Shown one piece after another: positions 42,741 through 50,561 of a stretch of DNA of 64,000 nucleotides. Within the stretch, counting starts at the first letter, position 1. Every line of letters starts with the position of its first letter. Origin of the DNA: Alphaproteobacteria bacterium MedPE-SWcel (GTDB lineage: Bacteria; Pseudomonadota; Alphaproteobacteria; Rhodobacterales; Rhodobacteraceae). The DNA lies in the NCBI GenBank assembly GCA_001874255.1, contig MPDC01000001.1, positions 247,168 to 311,167 on the forward strand, given 5' to 3'. Under the pieces are notes generated by a model. That model saw only the letters and a list, made by a program, of their open reading frames with translations, was not told the origin of the DNA and searched no databases. The position numbers were made by a program, and so were the translations under genes.

Positions 42741-43301
42741 TCATTCGCCGCGCAACAGAGCCGCCACGCCGGTGCGGGCGATCTTGGTCAGCCCCAATGG
42801 CCGCATCAGATCGGCAAAGGCATCGATCTTGTCCGGCGCGCCGGTCAGCTCGAAGATGAAGCTGCTGAGCGTGCTGTCCACCACCTTGGCGCGGAAAATA
42901 TCCGCCAGCCGCAGCGCCTCGACCCGTTTCTCGCCCTCGCCGACAACTTTGACAATCGCCAGCTCGCGCTCCACGAAGGGGCCTGCGACGGTCAGGTCGG
43001 TGACCTCATGCACCGGTACGATCCGGCCCAGCTGCGCCTTGATCTGCTCGATCACCTGCGGCGTGCCGGTGGTCACCACCGTGATCCGGCTCAGATGCCC
43101 GGTGTGGTCGACCTCGGCCACGGTCAGGCTGTCGATATTGTAGCCCCGGCCTGCGAACAGACCGATCACACGGGCCAGCACGCCGGGTTCGTTTTCCACC
43201 AGCACGGTGATCGTGTGGCGTTCCTGCGTATCGGAGAAATTCGGCCGCAGGTTATAGGCGGAGTGTTTGGTGGCGCCTTTTTTGATATGTAGGGCAGACA
43301 T
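42741..43301 (-). CDS. ilvH: Acetolactate synthase small (regulatory) subunit
   Basis: The protein has 186 residues from MSALHIKKGATKHSAYNLRP (start at 43301). The N-terminal ACT domain is clear: HTITVLVENEPGVLARVIGL followed by FAGRGYNIDSLTVAE. This is the valine-binding site for feedback inhibition. The C-terminal half has the ALS_ss_C fold. It forms the holoenzyme with the IlvI subunit encoded directly upstream (gap 68 bases), converting two pyruvates to acetolactate, or pyruvate plus 2-oxobutyrate to acetohydroxybutyrate. Regulated with ilvI by the leader attenuator at 45189-45291. Confidence 0.93.
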   Translation of the reverse strand: MSALHIKKGATKHSAYNLRPNFSDTQERHTITVLVENEPGVLARVIGLFAGRGYNIDSLTVAEVDHTGHLSRITVVTTGTPQVIEQIKAQLGRIVPVHEVTDLTVAGPFVERELAIVKVVGEGEKRVEALRLADIFRAKVVDSTLSSFIFELTGAPDKIDAFADLMRPLGLTKIARTGVAALLRGE

Positions 43302-43369
43302 GTCAGTCCCTTTCCTCGCATTTCGGGGCAGGGGCGATCTGGATCGCGCCCTGCAACAACTCATGGTGA

Positions 43370-45121
43370 TCAGACCAGAACCGCGCCGCCTGACTGAATG
43401 ACGCCCTGCGTTTCCGCATCGCCCAGCAGCATCTCGTTATGCGCCTTGCCGGATGGGATCATCGGGAAACAGTTCTCGTGTTTTTCCACCAGACAATCAA
43501 AGATCACCGGCCCGTCATAGTCGAGCATTTCCATGATCGCATCGTCGAGATCCTTGGGGTCCTTGCACAGGATCCCCTTGGCGCCAAAGGCCTCGGCGAG
43601 CTTCACGAAATCGGGCAGCGCCTCGGACCAGCTGTGCGAATAGCGCTCGCCGTGCAACAGCTCCTGCCACTGGCGCACCATGCCGAGACGTTCGTTGTTC
43701 AGGATGAACTGTTTCACCGGCAGGCGGTATTGGGTCGCGGTGCCCATTTCCTGCATGTTCATCAGCCAGGACGCCTCGCCCGCGACATTGATCACCAGCG
43801 CCTCCGGATGCGCCACCTGCACCCCGATCGAGGCCGGGGTGCCATAGCCCATGGTGCCCAGCCCGCCGGAGGTCATCCAGCGGTGCGGATCCTCAAAGCC
43901 CAGGTATTGCGCCGCCCACATCTGGTGCTGGCCGACCTCGGTGGTGATGTAGCGATCACGCCCCTTGGTCAGCGCCTCGAGCCGCTCCAGCGCGTATTGC
44001 GGCTTGATGGTGGCTTCGGAGGGGGCATAGTTCAGGCATTTGATGCTGCGCCATTCGTCGATCTGGCCCTGCCACTTCGCCAGTGCCTCCCGGTTCACCT
44101 TGCGGCCGCGGGATTTCCAGACCTTCAGGATGTCTTCCAGCACATGGCCCACATCGCCCACGATGGGGATATCCGCCTTGATCACCTTGTTGATCGACGA
44201 AGGGTCGATATCGATATGCGCCTTGATCGATTTCGGGCTGAAGGCATCGATGCGGCCGGTGATCCGGTCGTCAAAGCGCGCGCCGATGTTGATCATCAGA
44301 TCACAGCCGTGCATCGCCATGTTCGCCTCATAGAGCCCATGCATGCCGAGCATCCCCAGCCACTGCGGCCCCGAGGCCGGATAGGCGCCGAGCCCCATCA
44401 GCGTCGAGGTGATCGGAAATCCGGTCGCCTCCACCAGTTCGCGCAGCAGCTGGCTCGCGGCCGGGCCGGAGTTGATGACCCCGCCGCCTGTGTAAAACAC
44501 CGGCCGCTTGGCGCTCTCGATCGCGGCAACCAGCTCGACAATCTCTTCCATGTCGCCCTTGACCGCCGGCTGGTAGTGCGAGGCGGAGGGCTTGGGCGGC
44601 TGATAGGTGCCGGTGGCGAACTGCACGTCCTTTGGCACATCGACCAGCACCGGCCCCGGACGTCCCGAGGTCGCCACGTGAAAGGCCTCGTGGATGGTCG
44701 GCGCCAGACGGTCGGTGTCCTTGACCAGCCAGTTGTGTTTGGTGCAGGGCCGGGTGATGCCGACGGTGTCCGCTTCCTGAAAGGCATCGGAGCCGATCAT
44801 GAAAGTGGGCACCTGACCGGTCAGAACCACCAGCGGGATCGAATCCAGCAGCGCATCGGTCAGCCCGGTGACCGCATTGGTCGCGCCCGGCCCGGAGGTG
44901 ACCAGCACCACGCCCGGCTTGCCGGTGGACCGGGCATAGCCTTCGGCGGCATGCACCGCCCCCTGTTCGTGACGCACCAGAATATGGCGGATGTCATTCT
45001 GCAGGAAGATCTCATCGTAGATCGGCAGGACGGCGCCACCGGGATATCCGAATACGGTGTCCACACCCTGATCCTTCAGGGCCTGAACAATCATCTTTGC
45101 GCCGGTCATCTCACGTGTCAT
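43370..45121 (-). CDS. ilvI: Acetolactate synthase large subunit
   Basis: This 583-residue ThDP- and FAD-dependent enzyme has all three domains: VDTVFGYPGGAVLPIYDEI (ThDP catalytic Glu in the RHEQGAVHAAEGYARSTG region), a central FAD domain with INIGARFDDRITG, and the C-terminal ThDP pyrophosphate domain with EVGQHQMWAAQY and NVAGEASWLMNMQE...ILNN. The metal-binding GDG-type motif reads GEA in this copy (GDA/GDG is usual). Expression is controlled by a leader-peptide attenuator upstream. Valine, leucine and isoleucine biosynthesis. Confidence 0.95.
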   Translation of the reverse strand: MTREMTGAKMIVQALKDQGVDTVFGYPGGAVLPIYDEIFLQNDIRHILVRHEQGAVHAAEGYARSTGKPGVVLVTSGPGATNAVTGLTDALLDSIPLVVLTGQVPTFMIGSDAFQEADTVGITRPCTKHNWLVKDTDRLAPTIHEAFHVATSGRPGPVLVDVPKDVQFATGTYQPPKPSASHYQPAVKGDMEEIVELVAAIESAKRPVFYTGGGVINSGPAASQLLRELVEATGFPITSTLMGLGAYPASGPQWLGMLGMHGLYEANMAMHGCDLMINIGARFDDRITGRIDAFSPKSIKAHIDIDPSSINKVIKADIPIVGDVGHVLEDILKVWKSRGRKVNREALAKWQGQIDEWRSIKCLNYAPSEATIKPQYALERLEALTKGRDRYITTEVGQHQMWAAQYLGFEDPHRWMTSGGLGTMGYGTPASIGVQVAHPEALVINVAGEASWLMNMQEMGTATQYRLPVKQFILNNERLGMVRQWQELLHGERYSHSWSEALPDFVKLAEAFGAKGILCKDPKDLDDAIMEMLDYDGPVIFDCLVEKHENCFPMIPSGKAHNEMLLGDAETQGVIQSGGAVLV

Positions 45122-45188
45122 CTGCTTTGCTCCAGTTCACGACATCGTCTTTCTTCGCGTCAGTTTCCGCAGTTAAGCGGTATGCATG

Positions 45189-45218
45189 AAAAAGCCCCCG
45201 ATTTTGAGGATCGGAGGC
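45189..45218 (-). terminator. ilvIH attenuator terminator
   Basis: On the minus strand GCCTCCGAT (45218-45210) pairs with ATCGGGGGC (45202-45194), a 9-bp stem with one T-G pair and loop CCTCAAA, followed by TTTTT (45193-45189). It sits between the leader peptide and the ilvI start (45121). The 5' foot (45217-45218) overlaps the alternative antiterminator helix, so both cannot form at once. Confidence 0.85.
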
Positions 45219-45259
45219 GCATGGGATTGAGTATGGTCTACCGTCACCGGCCCATGCGC
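45217..45259 (-). promoter_or_regulatory. ilvIH antiterminator helix
   Basis: GCGCATGGG, encoding the last codons of the leader peptide (45259-45251), is a perfect 9-bp complement of CCCATGCGC (45225-45217). Ribosomes stalled upstream at the Leu-Val-Val-Ile-Val codons would leave the first strand free to pair, weakening the terminator foot. A ribosome at the leader stop would cover it and let the terminator form. Confidence 0.75.
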
Positions 45260-45291
45260 GTGTGTCCTACAATTACGACTAGCCTTGGCAT
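45244..45291 (-). CDS. ilvL: ilvIH leader peptide (attenuator)
   Basis: This 15-residue peptide, MPRLVVIVGHTRMGR, is encoded on the minus strand with ATG at 45291 and TGA at 45246-45244. Residues 4-8 (LVVIV) are five consecutive branched-chain codons, using CTA, GTC, GTA, ATT and GTA. GGAG lies about 12 bases upstream. The peptide is followed by mutually exclusive antiterminator and terminator helices and then ilvI. The arrangement is that of ribosome-mediated ilv attenuation: charged-tRNA shortage stalls the ribosome on the LVVIV run and lets transcription continue. Confidence 0.85.
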   Translation of the reverse strand: MPRLVVIVGHTRMGR

Positions 45292-45325
45292 CGCTCAAAG
45301 GTCTCCATCATGCGTTTTCACGGAC

Positions 45326-45352
45326 ATTATGGTCCGCAGCAGGGAGGGTCAA
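45326..45352 (-). promoter_or_regulatory. Probable promoter of the ilvIH leader
   Basis: On the minus strand TTGACC (45352-45347), a 15-base spacer and CATAAT (45331-45326). The spacer is short but the boxes are good. It lies 35 bases before the leader ATG. Confidence 0.55.
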
Positions 45353-45809
45353 CAGGGAAAAGGCTCATTTTTGGTGGTGATCTGGACATTTTATTACCTG
45401 ATCGCGCCCCTTCGCGACATTTTCGGCACAATTTTGGCCGGATCGGGCCTGTTTTGCAATCCCGGGGCGGGGTTTGCTTCGGGACGCCAAGTCCGGACCG
45501 CAAAGCCCGAACCGCAAAGGCCGGACTGCAAGGGCTGGACGTATCGACCGCGCGCAGTGCGGGATTGGCGCGGGGTTCTGCGCGACGGGGGCAACAGGCG
45601 CGCCCGCGCCGGGCCCTAGCCCGGCGCTCGGCCCAGCGGGAGCGGATCCGACCCCGGATCCGCGCCGGGCCCTGGCCCGGCGCCCGGCCCAACGGGAGCG
45701 GATCCGGCCCCGGATCCGCGACGGGCGGGAGCCTCCCCCGGACTATTTGCGGGGCCAACTGCAACCACCAGAGCGAAGCCTCCGGAGGCAGGGCCCCCGC
45801 GCCCAGTGG
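45353..45809. other. GC-rich repeat-filled intergenic region
   Basis: This 457-base stretch lies between the ilv promoter and the minus-strand NarL-type gene end. It contains short CCGCAAAG-type repeats (45496-45530), a tandem pair of 56-bp units with internal palindromes (listed separately) and a TCCGGA-type palindrome near 45780. No gene is credible, although frames stay open because of the high GC. Confidence 0.5.
45605..45716. repeat. Two tandem 56-bp GC-rich units with internal palindromes
   Basis: Unit 1 is 45605-45660 and unit 2 is 45661-45716, differing at a handful of positions. A third begins at 45717 and is cut off. Each has CCGGGCCC..GCCCGG-type and GCGGATCCG..CGGATC-type inverted repeats, so RNA copies would fold strongly. 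The location, between a regulator end and the ilv promoter, would suit transcription termination, but this is a guess. Confidence 0.75.
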
Positions 45810-46460
45810 TCAGATGCCGCGCCCGGTGCCCTGCAACACGCCATGTTCCAGCGCATAGCGGGTCAGGCCCGCCGTCGAGGATATCCCCAGCTTGCGCTTG
45901 ATGTTCTTGCGGTGGGTTTCCACCGTGCGCACGGAGATATCGAGCGCCAGCGCCACTTCCTTGTTGGATTTGCCCTGCGCCAGCTCCAGCAGGATGGTCT
46001 GCTCCCGCCCGGTCAGCGCCTCGCGTCCCGCCCCGTCCGCACGCGGGCTCAGCGATCCCGCCGCCCCGGTGCAGAGATATCGCTCCCCCTGCATCACGGC
46101 ATCAATGGCGGTCTTTATCTCCTCCGGCTGTACGTCCTTCAGCACATAGCCCATGGCGCCATGGCTCAGCGCGGTCGAGATATATTCCGGACTGTCATGC
46201 ATCGACAGGATCAGCACCCGGGTCTCGGGGCGGCGTTCGAGAATGATCTCCGTCGCGCTCAGCCCGCCCACATCGGGCATGTTCAGATCCATCAGGATTA
46301 CATCGGGCGCCAGGATTTCCGTCTGGGCGATCGCATCCCGCCCCCCGGAGACCGCGCCGACCACCTCGATGTCGTCATAGCTCTCGAGGATCGACTGAAT
46401 GCCCTCGGCCACCATCGGGTGATCGTCCACGATCATCACGCGGGTAATGGCCTGTTGCAT
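45810..46460 (-). CDS. NarL/FixJ-type response regulator of the TRAP transporter locus
   Basis: The protein has 216 residues from MQQAITRVMIVDDHPMVAEG. The receiver domain (1-120) has DDHP, phospho-Asp in VILMDLNMPDVGG, Thr/Ser in ILSMHD and Lys in YVLKDV. The LuxR-type HTH (about 148-212) reads LTGREQTILLELAQGKSNKE, then VALALDISVRTVETHRKNI. It is encoded downstream of its sensor kinase, and the pair is divergent from dctPQM, so it probably activates the TRAP transporter. Confidence 0.88.
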   Translation of the reverse strand: MQQAITRVMIVDDHPMVAEGIQSILESYDDIEVVGAVSGGRDAIAQTEILAPDVILMDLNMPDVGGLSATEIILERRPETRVLILSMHDSPEYISTALSHGAMGYVLKDVQPEEIKTAIDAVMQGERYLCTGAAGSLSPRADGAGREALTGREQTILLELAQGKSNKEVALALDISVRTVETHRKNIKRKLGISSTAGLTRYALEHGVLQGTGRGI

Positions 46461-46533
46461 CTCTGTTCCCTTTCGGCTCGCTTGCCCGTTCTGTCCCCTG
46501 CCCATCCTGCGGTCTCCTGTCACGGCGTGCGGG

Positions 46534-47979
46534 TCACGGCGCGCGATGGGCGACCACGTCATCGCCCGGTGGCAGAAGATGGCTCAGCGGCAGGCTGGCC
46601 TCGATGACGGTGCCGCTGCCCTTGAGACTGCCAAGCCCGGATGCGGCGCCGCGAGATGACAGAATGCGCAGGGTGCCGTCAAGCTGTTCCATCCGCTCCT
46701 GCATGTTCCGCAGCCCGATCCCCGGCCCGCCGGGCGTTTGCCGCGACGGCAGACCGGATCCATTGTCGCTGATCCGCAGGGTGGCGCCCTTGGCATGACC
46801 GCGCAGATCCATCGTCACCATGCTGGCGCCCGAATGGCGTTCGATATTCGTCAGCGCCTCCTGCGCCACCCGGTAGAGCGCGATCTTTGCTTCCTGATCC
46901 AGCCGGTTGCGGAACACCACGGTGGAAAACTCGGTCTCGATGCCGGTCCGCTGGGCAAAATCGTCGGTCAGCGCCTTCAGCGCCGGTCCAAGCCCCAGAT
47001 CATCCAGCACGCCGGGCCGCAGATCGCGACTGATGCGGCGGACTTCGGCAATCGCGGTGGCCAGCCCGTTGACCCCCTTCTCCAGCGGCTCGCGCGCCGT
47101 CACCGGCGCGTCGTCCCCGAGGCGACGTTTGACCGTTTCAAGCGCATAGCGCACCCCGACCAGCAGCTGGCTGATCGAGTCATGCAATTCCCGCGCCACC
47201 CGTCCGCGCTCTTCTTCCTGGGCATCGAACACCCGCTGGGTCAGCTCCTTCAGCTTGGCATCCGCCAGACGGCGCTCGCGGATATTCAGCAGCATGCCAG
47301 AGGCAAAAACGAGAAGCAGCGCCACCAGCGTGATGGCGCCGATATACAGGAACGTCCGCCGCACCCGGCTCTCCAGCTCGGCGCGCGAACTGGCAACCGA
47401 GGCCAGCACATCGTCGATGAACACCCCGGTGCCCACCGCCCATTGCCAATCCTGCAGCCCGACCACATAGGCGATCATCTGGGCCTCTTCGCCGGTCGAG
47501 GGCTTTTGCCACATGAAACTGTGCCAGCCGGCCCCCTGGCGCGCGATATCGATGAACCGGTCGACCACCGGCACGCCCCGCTTGTCGCGAAGCCCGGCCC
47601 AGTTGCGGTTGATGAAACCGGTCTGGCGCGGGCTGACCAGATTGGTGCCATCGTAGTCATAGACAAAGAAGAACCCGTCCTTGCCATAGATCATGGCGCT
47701 CAGGATCTGTGTCACCCGCTTCTTGGCCTCCGGGTCATTGGGGGCGGCCGGGCCGTAGATATGCATGAACCCGTTGCGGGCCTGGGTGACATAGTTGCGC
47801 AGCTCGGCCTTCTTGGCCTCGATCAGCTGCCGCTCCAGCACCTGAATCTCGCGCTCGGCCATCGACCGCGACTGCGAGGCCACCAGCGCGGCAATGGCAA
47901 GGCAGGCCACAATCAGCGGCAGCGTCGCCAGCAGCGACAATTTCTGTGCGTAGTTGGGCCGGAACAGGAACCGGATCAT
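46534..47979 (-). CDS. Cache-domain sensor histidine kinase
   Basis: The protein has 481 residues; the start at 47979 (MIRFLFRPNYAQKLSLLATL) has GGAG upstream. A TM near 15-37, then a periplasmic Cache domain (about 40-190, with MIYGKDGFFFVYDYDGTNLV and WQWAVGTGVFIDDVLA), a second TM near 205-225, HisKA_3 with phospho-His in ARELHDSISQLLVG, and a HATPase with N box ALTNIERHSG and G1 ISDNGSG. Cache domains of this single-fold type bind small organic acids, which fits control of the divergent TRAP transporter. The stop is 73 bases before the regulator start. Confidence 0.88.
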   Translation of the reverse strand: MIRFLFRPNYAQKLSLLATLPLIVACLAIAALVASQSRSMAEREIQVLERQLIEAKKAELRNYVTQARNGFMHIYGPAAPNDPEAKKRVTQILSAMIYGKDGFFFVYDYDGTNLVSPRQTGFINRNWAGLRDKRGVPVVDRFIDIARQGAGWHSFMWQKPSTGEEAQMIAYVVGLQDWQWAVGTGVFIDDVLASVASSRAELESRVRRTFLYIGAITLVALLLVFASGMLLNIRERRLADAKLKELTQRVFDAQEEERGRVARELHDSISQLLVGVRYALETVKRRLGDDAPVTAREPLEKGVNGLATAIAEVRRISRDLRPGVLDDLGLGPALKALTDDFAQRTGIETEFSTVVFRNRLDQEAKIALYRVAQEALTNIERHSGASMVTMDLRGHAKGATLRISDNGSGLPSRQTPGGPGIGLRNMQERMEQLDGTLRILSSRGAASGLGSLKGSGTVIEASLPLSHLLPPGDDVVAHRAP

Positions 47980-48377
47980 CTGGAGGCTCCCGGTTGGGGC
48001 ATTGGCGACAGGGCGGGACAGGACGGGCGGGGCGGACGAGACGGGACAGGGGGGCGGCAACAGCGCGGAGAACAGCGCGGAGATATGAGGCTCGAATCGT
48101 TACGGCACGCAGGCGAAGAATCAAACCCCGGAACCAAAGGAAATGCGCCGAAAAATCGCGGCCATGACGAGGTTTGCGGCTGCTTTCTGTGTTGAATGCC
48201 CAAGGGAGAGGCAAAAAAGCGGCCCGTCGGGGTCCGAAAAGCGGCCTGTCTACGCAGTAATTGGTATTCACATGTTTCACCGGCGCAGTAGGGTTGGCGC
48301 ACTTCAAGAGGGCCGCGCGAGGAAGGGTGCACCGTCAATGCACCGGGGCGGCCAGTATGATTTGGGAGGAATACCAC
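47980..48377. other. Divergent promoter region, kinase/dctP
   Basis: This 398-base stretch has no gene. Near dctP lies the inverted repeat GGTGCA-N7-TGCACC (48326-48344). Two CGCAGTA copies about 34 bases apart (about 48254 and 48288) are possible regulator half-sites. TGGGAGGA (48362-48369) is the ribosome site of dctP. Confidence 0.45.
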
Positions 48378-49463
48378 ATGGATCGTCGATCCTTTCTGAA
48401 GACATCCGCAATGGGTGGCTCCGCCGCCGTTGCATCCGCTGCTCTGGCCGCTCCGGCCTATGCGCAGGGCAAACGCACCCTGACCATGGTCACCACCTGG
48501 GGCCGTGGCCTTGCGGGCGTGCATGATTCCGCACAGCGCGTTGCCGACAGCATCACCGCCATGACCGATGGCGCCCTGACCGTTGACCTCAAGGCCGCAG
48601 GCGAGCTGGTTGGCGCGTTCGAAGTCTTTGACGCCGTGACCGCCGGTCAGGCCGACATGTATCATGGTGCCGACTACTATTTCGTCGGTCAGCACCCGGC
48701 CTATGCGTTCTTCACCGCCGTGCCCTTCGGCATGACCGCGCAGGAACTGGCCAACTGGTACTATCAGGACGGCGGCATGGAGCTGCATGACGAGCTGGGT
48801 CAGATCTTTGGTCTGAAGTCCTTCCTCGGCGGCAACACCGGCGCCCAGGCCGGCGGTTGGTATAAAAAGGAAATCAACAGCCCCGACGACTTCAACGGTC
48901 TGAAATTCCGCATGCCCGGTCTCGGTGGCAAGGCGCTGGGTAAATTGGGCGCCTCCGTTCAGAACATCCCCGGCTCCGAGGTCTATCAGGCCCTGTCCTC
49001 CGGTGCCATCGACGGCACCGAGTGGATCGGCCCCTGGGCGGACGAAAAGGCGGGTTTCCAGGAAATCACCAAGACCTACTACGCTGCGGGCTTCCACGAG
49101 CCGGGCGCGGGTCTGTCCGTGGCGACCAACCGTGACGTCTTTGAAGGCCTGTCGCCTGCGCATCAAAAAGTCATCGAGATCGCATCCGCCGAGGCCCACC
49201 AGTGGAACCTCAGCCAGTTCCTCGCCAACAACGGCGCGGCGCTGCAGCGTCTGCAGGCCGGTGGCGTCAAGGTGATGTCCTTCCCCGACAGCGTCTGGGA
49301 TGCCTTCGGCAAGGCCTCGATGGAAGTGCACGCGGAAAACCTGAGCGACGATCTCTACAAGAAGATCCACGACAGCGCCATGGCCTCCATGAAAGCGTCC
49401 TCGTCCTGGATCAACCAGTCCTCGGGCGTCTACACCGCTCAGCGCGACCGCGTTCTGGGCTAA
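48378..49463 (+). CDS. dctP: TRAP transporter periplasmic binding protein (TakP-like)
   Basis: The protein has 361 residues; GGGAGG precedes the ATG at 48378. The N-terminus MDRRSFLKTSAMGG carries a twin-arginine motif and a signal ending ..APAYAQG, so export is probably by Tat. The mature protein follows the DctP fold: AGELVGAFEVFDAVTAGQAD, the ligand loop GGNTGAQAGGWYKKEIN and the binding-helix segment SGAIDGTEWIGPWADEKAG. GGNTG and this pattern are shared with TakP (2-oxo acid) and lactate TRAP proteins, so a 2-oxo- or 2-hydroxy-monocarboxylate is a reasonable guess. A terminator-like hairpin follows. Confidence 0.9.
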   Translation: MDRRSFLKTSAMGGSAAVASAALAAPAYAQGKRTLTMVTTWGRGLAGVHDSAQRVADSITAMTDGALTVDLKAAGELVGAFEVFDAVTAGQADMYHGADYYFVGQHPAYAFFTAVPFGMTAQELANWYYQDGGMELHDELGQIFGLKSFLGGNTGAQAGGWYKKEINSPDDFNGLKFRMPGLGGKALGKLGASVQNIPGSEVYQALSSGAIDGTEWIGPWADEKAGFQEITKTYYAAGFHEPGAGLSVATNRDVFEGLSPAHQKVIEIASAEAHQWNLSQFLANNGAALQRLQAGGVKVMSFPDSVWDAFGKASMEVHAENLSDDLYKKIHDSAMASMKASSSWINQSSGVYTAQRDRVLG

Positions 49464-49486
49464 CGGTCCCCTGCGGATCTGACACG

Positions 49487-49518
49487 GGTCCCCCGCAGCG
49501 ACGCGGGGGATCTCTTTT
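49487..49518 (+). terminator. Intra-operon terminator between dctP and dctQ
   Basis: GGTCCCCCGC (49487-49496) pairs with GCGGGGGATC (49503-49512), a 10-bp stem with one G-T pair and loop AGCGAC, followed by TCTTTT (49513-49518). It is 23 bases after the dctP stop. A partial terminator here would yield excess binding protein over the membrane subunits. Confidence 0.75.
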
Positions 49519-49597
49519 GCACTTGTGGTTCCGTCTGCGTCTCCGGCCTCGCCGTTGTCAGACCGGGCGGACCGACGGCTGAACTTCCGGGGGAGCC

Positions 49598-50545
49598 ATG
49601 CAGGACGACATGAGTATTTCCTTTTTTGGCGCAATTGGCAGCTTCCTGTGGTGGCTGATCCAGAACATCTTTGGCGCCTTCTACAATCTTGGCTACGCCA
49701 TCACCCACCCGGAGCTGTGGCTCAGCTGGCTGAACTGGGCCAATACCACCGAGGACAAAGAGGCGGTGATGCGCTTTGTCTATTACGGCGGGTCGGTCGA
49801 GTTCTTCTTTGTGGTCTTCACCGCCTTTCTGGTGCTGACCGGCGTGGGCATGTATTTCCGCGGCGTCATGTGGGGCATCGTGCGCGCGCTCGAAGGCTTT
49901 GCCAATGCCTGCGGACGGTTCTTCGCCTGGGCGGGGCTGCTGATGGTGATCCAGCAGATCATCATCGTCTTCATGCAGCGCGTCTTTGCCCGCCCCGACA
50001 TGAGCTTCGGCCTCGGCATCGCGCTGGAAAAGGACATCTCCTGGTTTGCCGAGGAGCTGAAGCTCTATAACGCGCTCGTGGTCTGTTTCTGCGTCACCTA
50101 CACCTTTGTGCAGGGCGGCCATGTGCGGGTGGATCTGATCTACGCAGGCATTTCGCACCGCGCCAAACGGGTCGTCGACATGGTCGGCTCGCTGGTCTTC
50201 ATGATGCCGGTTGCGGTGCTCACGTGGATGTATGGCTGGTTCTTCCTCTGGCGCCACCTGATCGTGCCGAAACCCTCGGCCTCCGACCAACTCGACCGCC
50301 TCGTCATGAAGGCCCGCGCGATGCGCTGGAACGTTGAAACCATCGGCTTTTCGCCCAATGGGTTCAACGGATACTTCCTGTTCAAGATCCTTCTGGTGAC
50401 CTTTGCGGGACTGGTGTTCCTGCATGCTGTGGCCTTCTTCTACCGCTCCTTCCTCGAATTCGTCGAAGGCGAGGAAGCGGACGGAAAATACCTCGACAAG
50501 GATACCCTTGGCGCCGGTGAAGAAGCCTATGAAGGCGCTCATTAA
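49598..50545 (+). CDS. dctQ: TRAP transporter small membrane subunit, enlarged (DctQ family)
   Basis: This is a 315-residue membrane protein from MQDDMSISFFGAIGSFLWWL; GGGGGAGCC precedes it. DctQ proteins are usually about 160-200 residues with four helices; this one has an extra N-terminal hydrophobic segment and long loops. The core is visible as WAGLLMVIQQIIIVFMQRVF, then the family strip VVCFCVTYTFVQGGHVRVDL (conserved GG-VRVD motif) and the C-terminal helix near 260-285. It partners with the enlarged DctM encoded 16 bases downstream. Confidence 0.87.
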   Translation: MQDDMSISFFGAIGSFLWWLIQNIFGAFYNLGYAITHPELWLSWLNWANTTEDKEAVMRFVYYGGSVEFFFVVFTAFLVLTGVGMYFRGVMWGIVRALEGFANACGRFFAWAGLLMVIQQIIIVFMQRVFARPDMSFGLGIALEKDISWFAEELKLYNALVVCFCVTYTFVQGGHVRVDLIYAGISHRAKRVVDMVGSLVFMMPVAVLTWMYGWFFLWRHLIVPKPSASDQLDRLVMKARAMRWNVETIGFSPNGFNGYFLFKILLVTFAGLVFLHAVAFFYRSFLEFVEGEEADGKYLDKDTLGAGEEAYEGAH

Positions 50546-50561
50546 CTAAGGGACAGCTCAC

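Noticed and set aside
43439..45619. Long plus-strand open frame opposite ilvI and through its leader
   Set aside because: A shadow of ilvI; it crosses the attenuator and terminator and has no domain.
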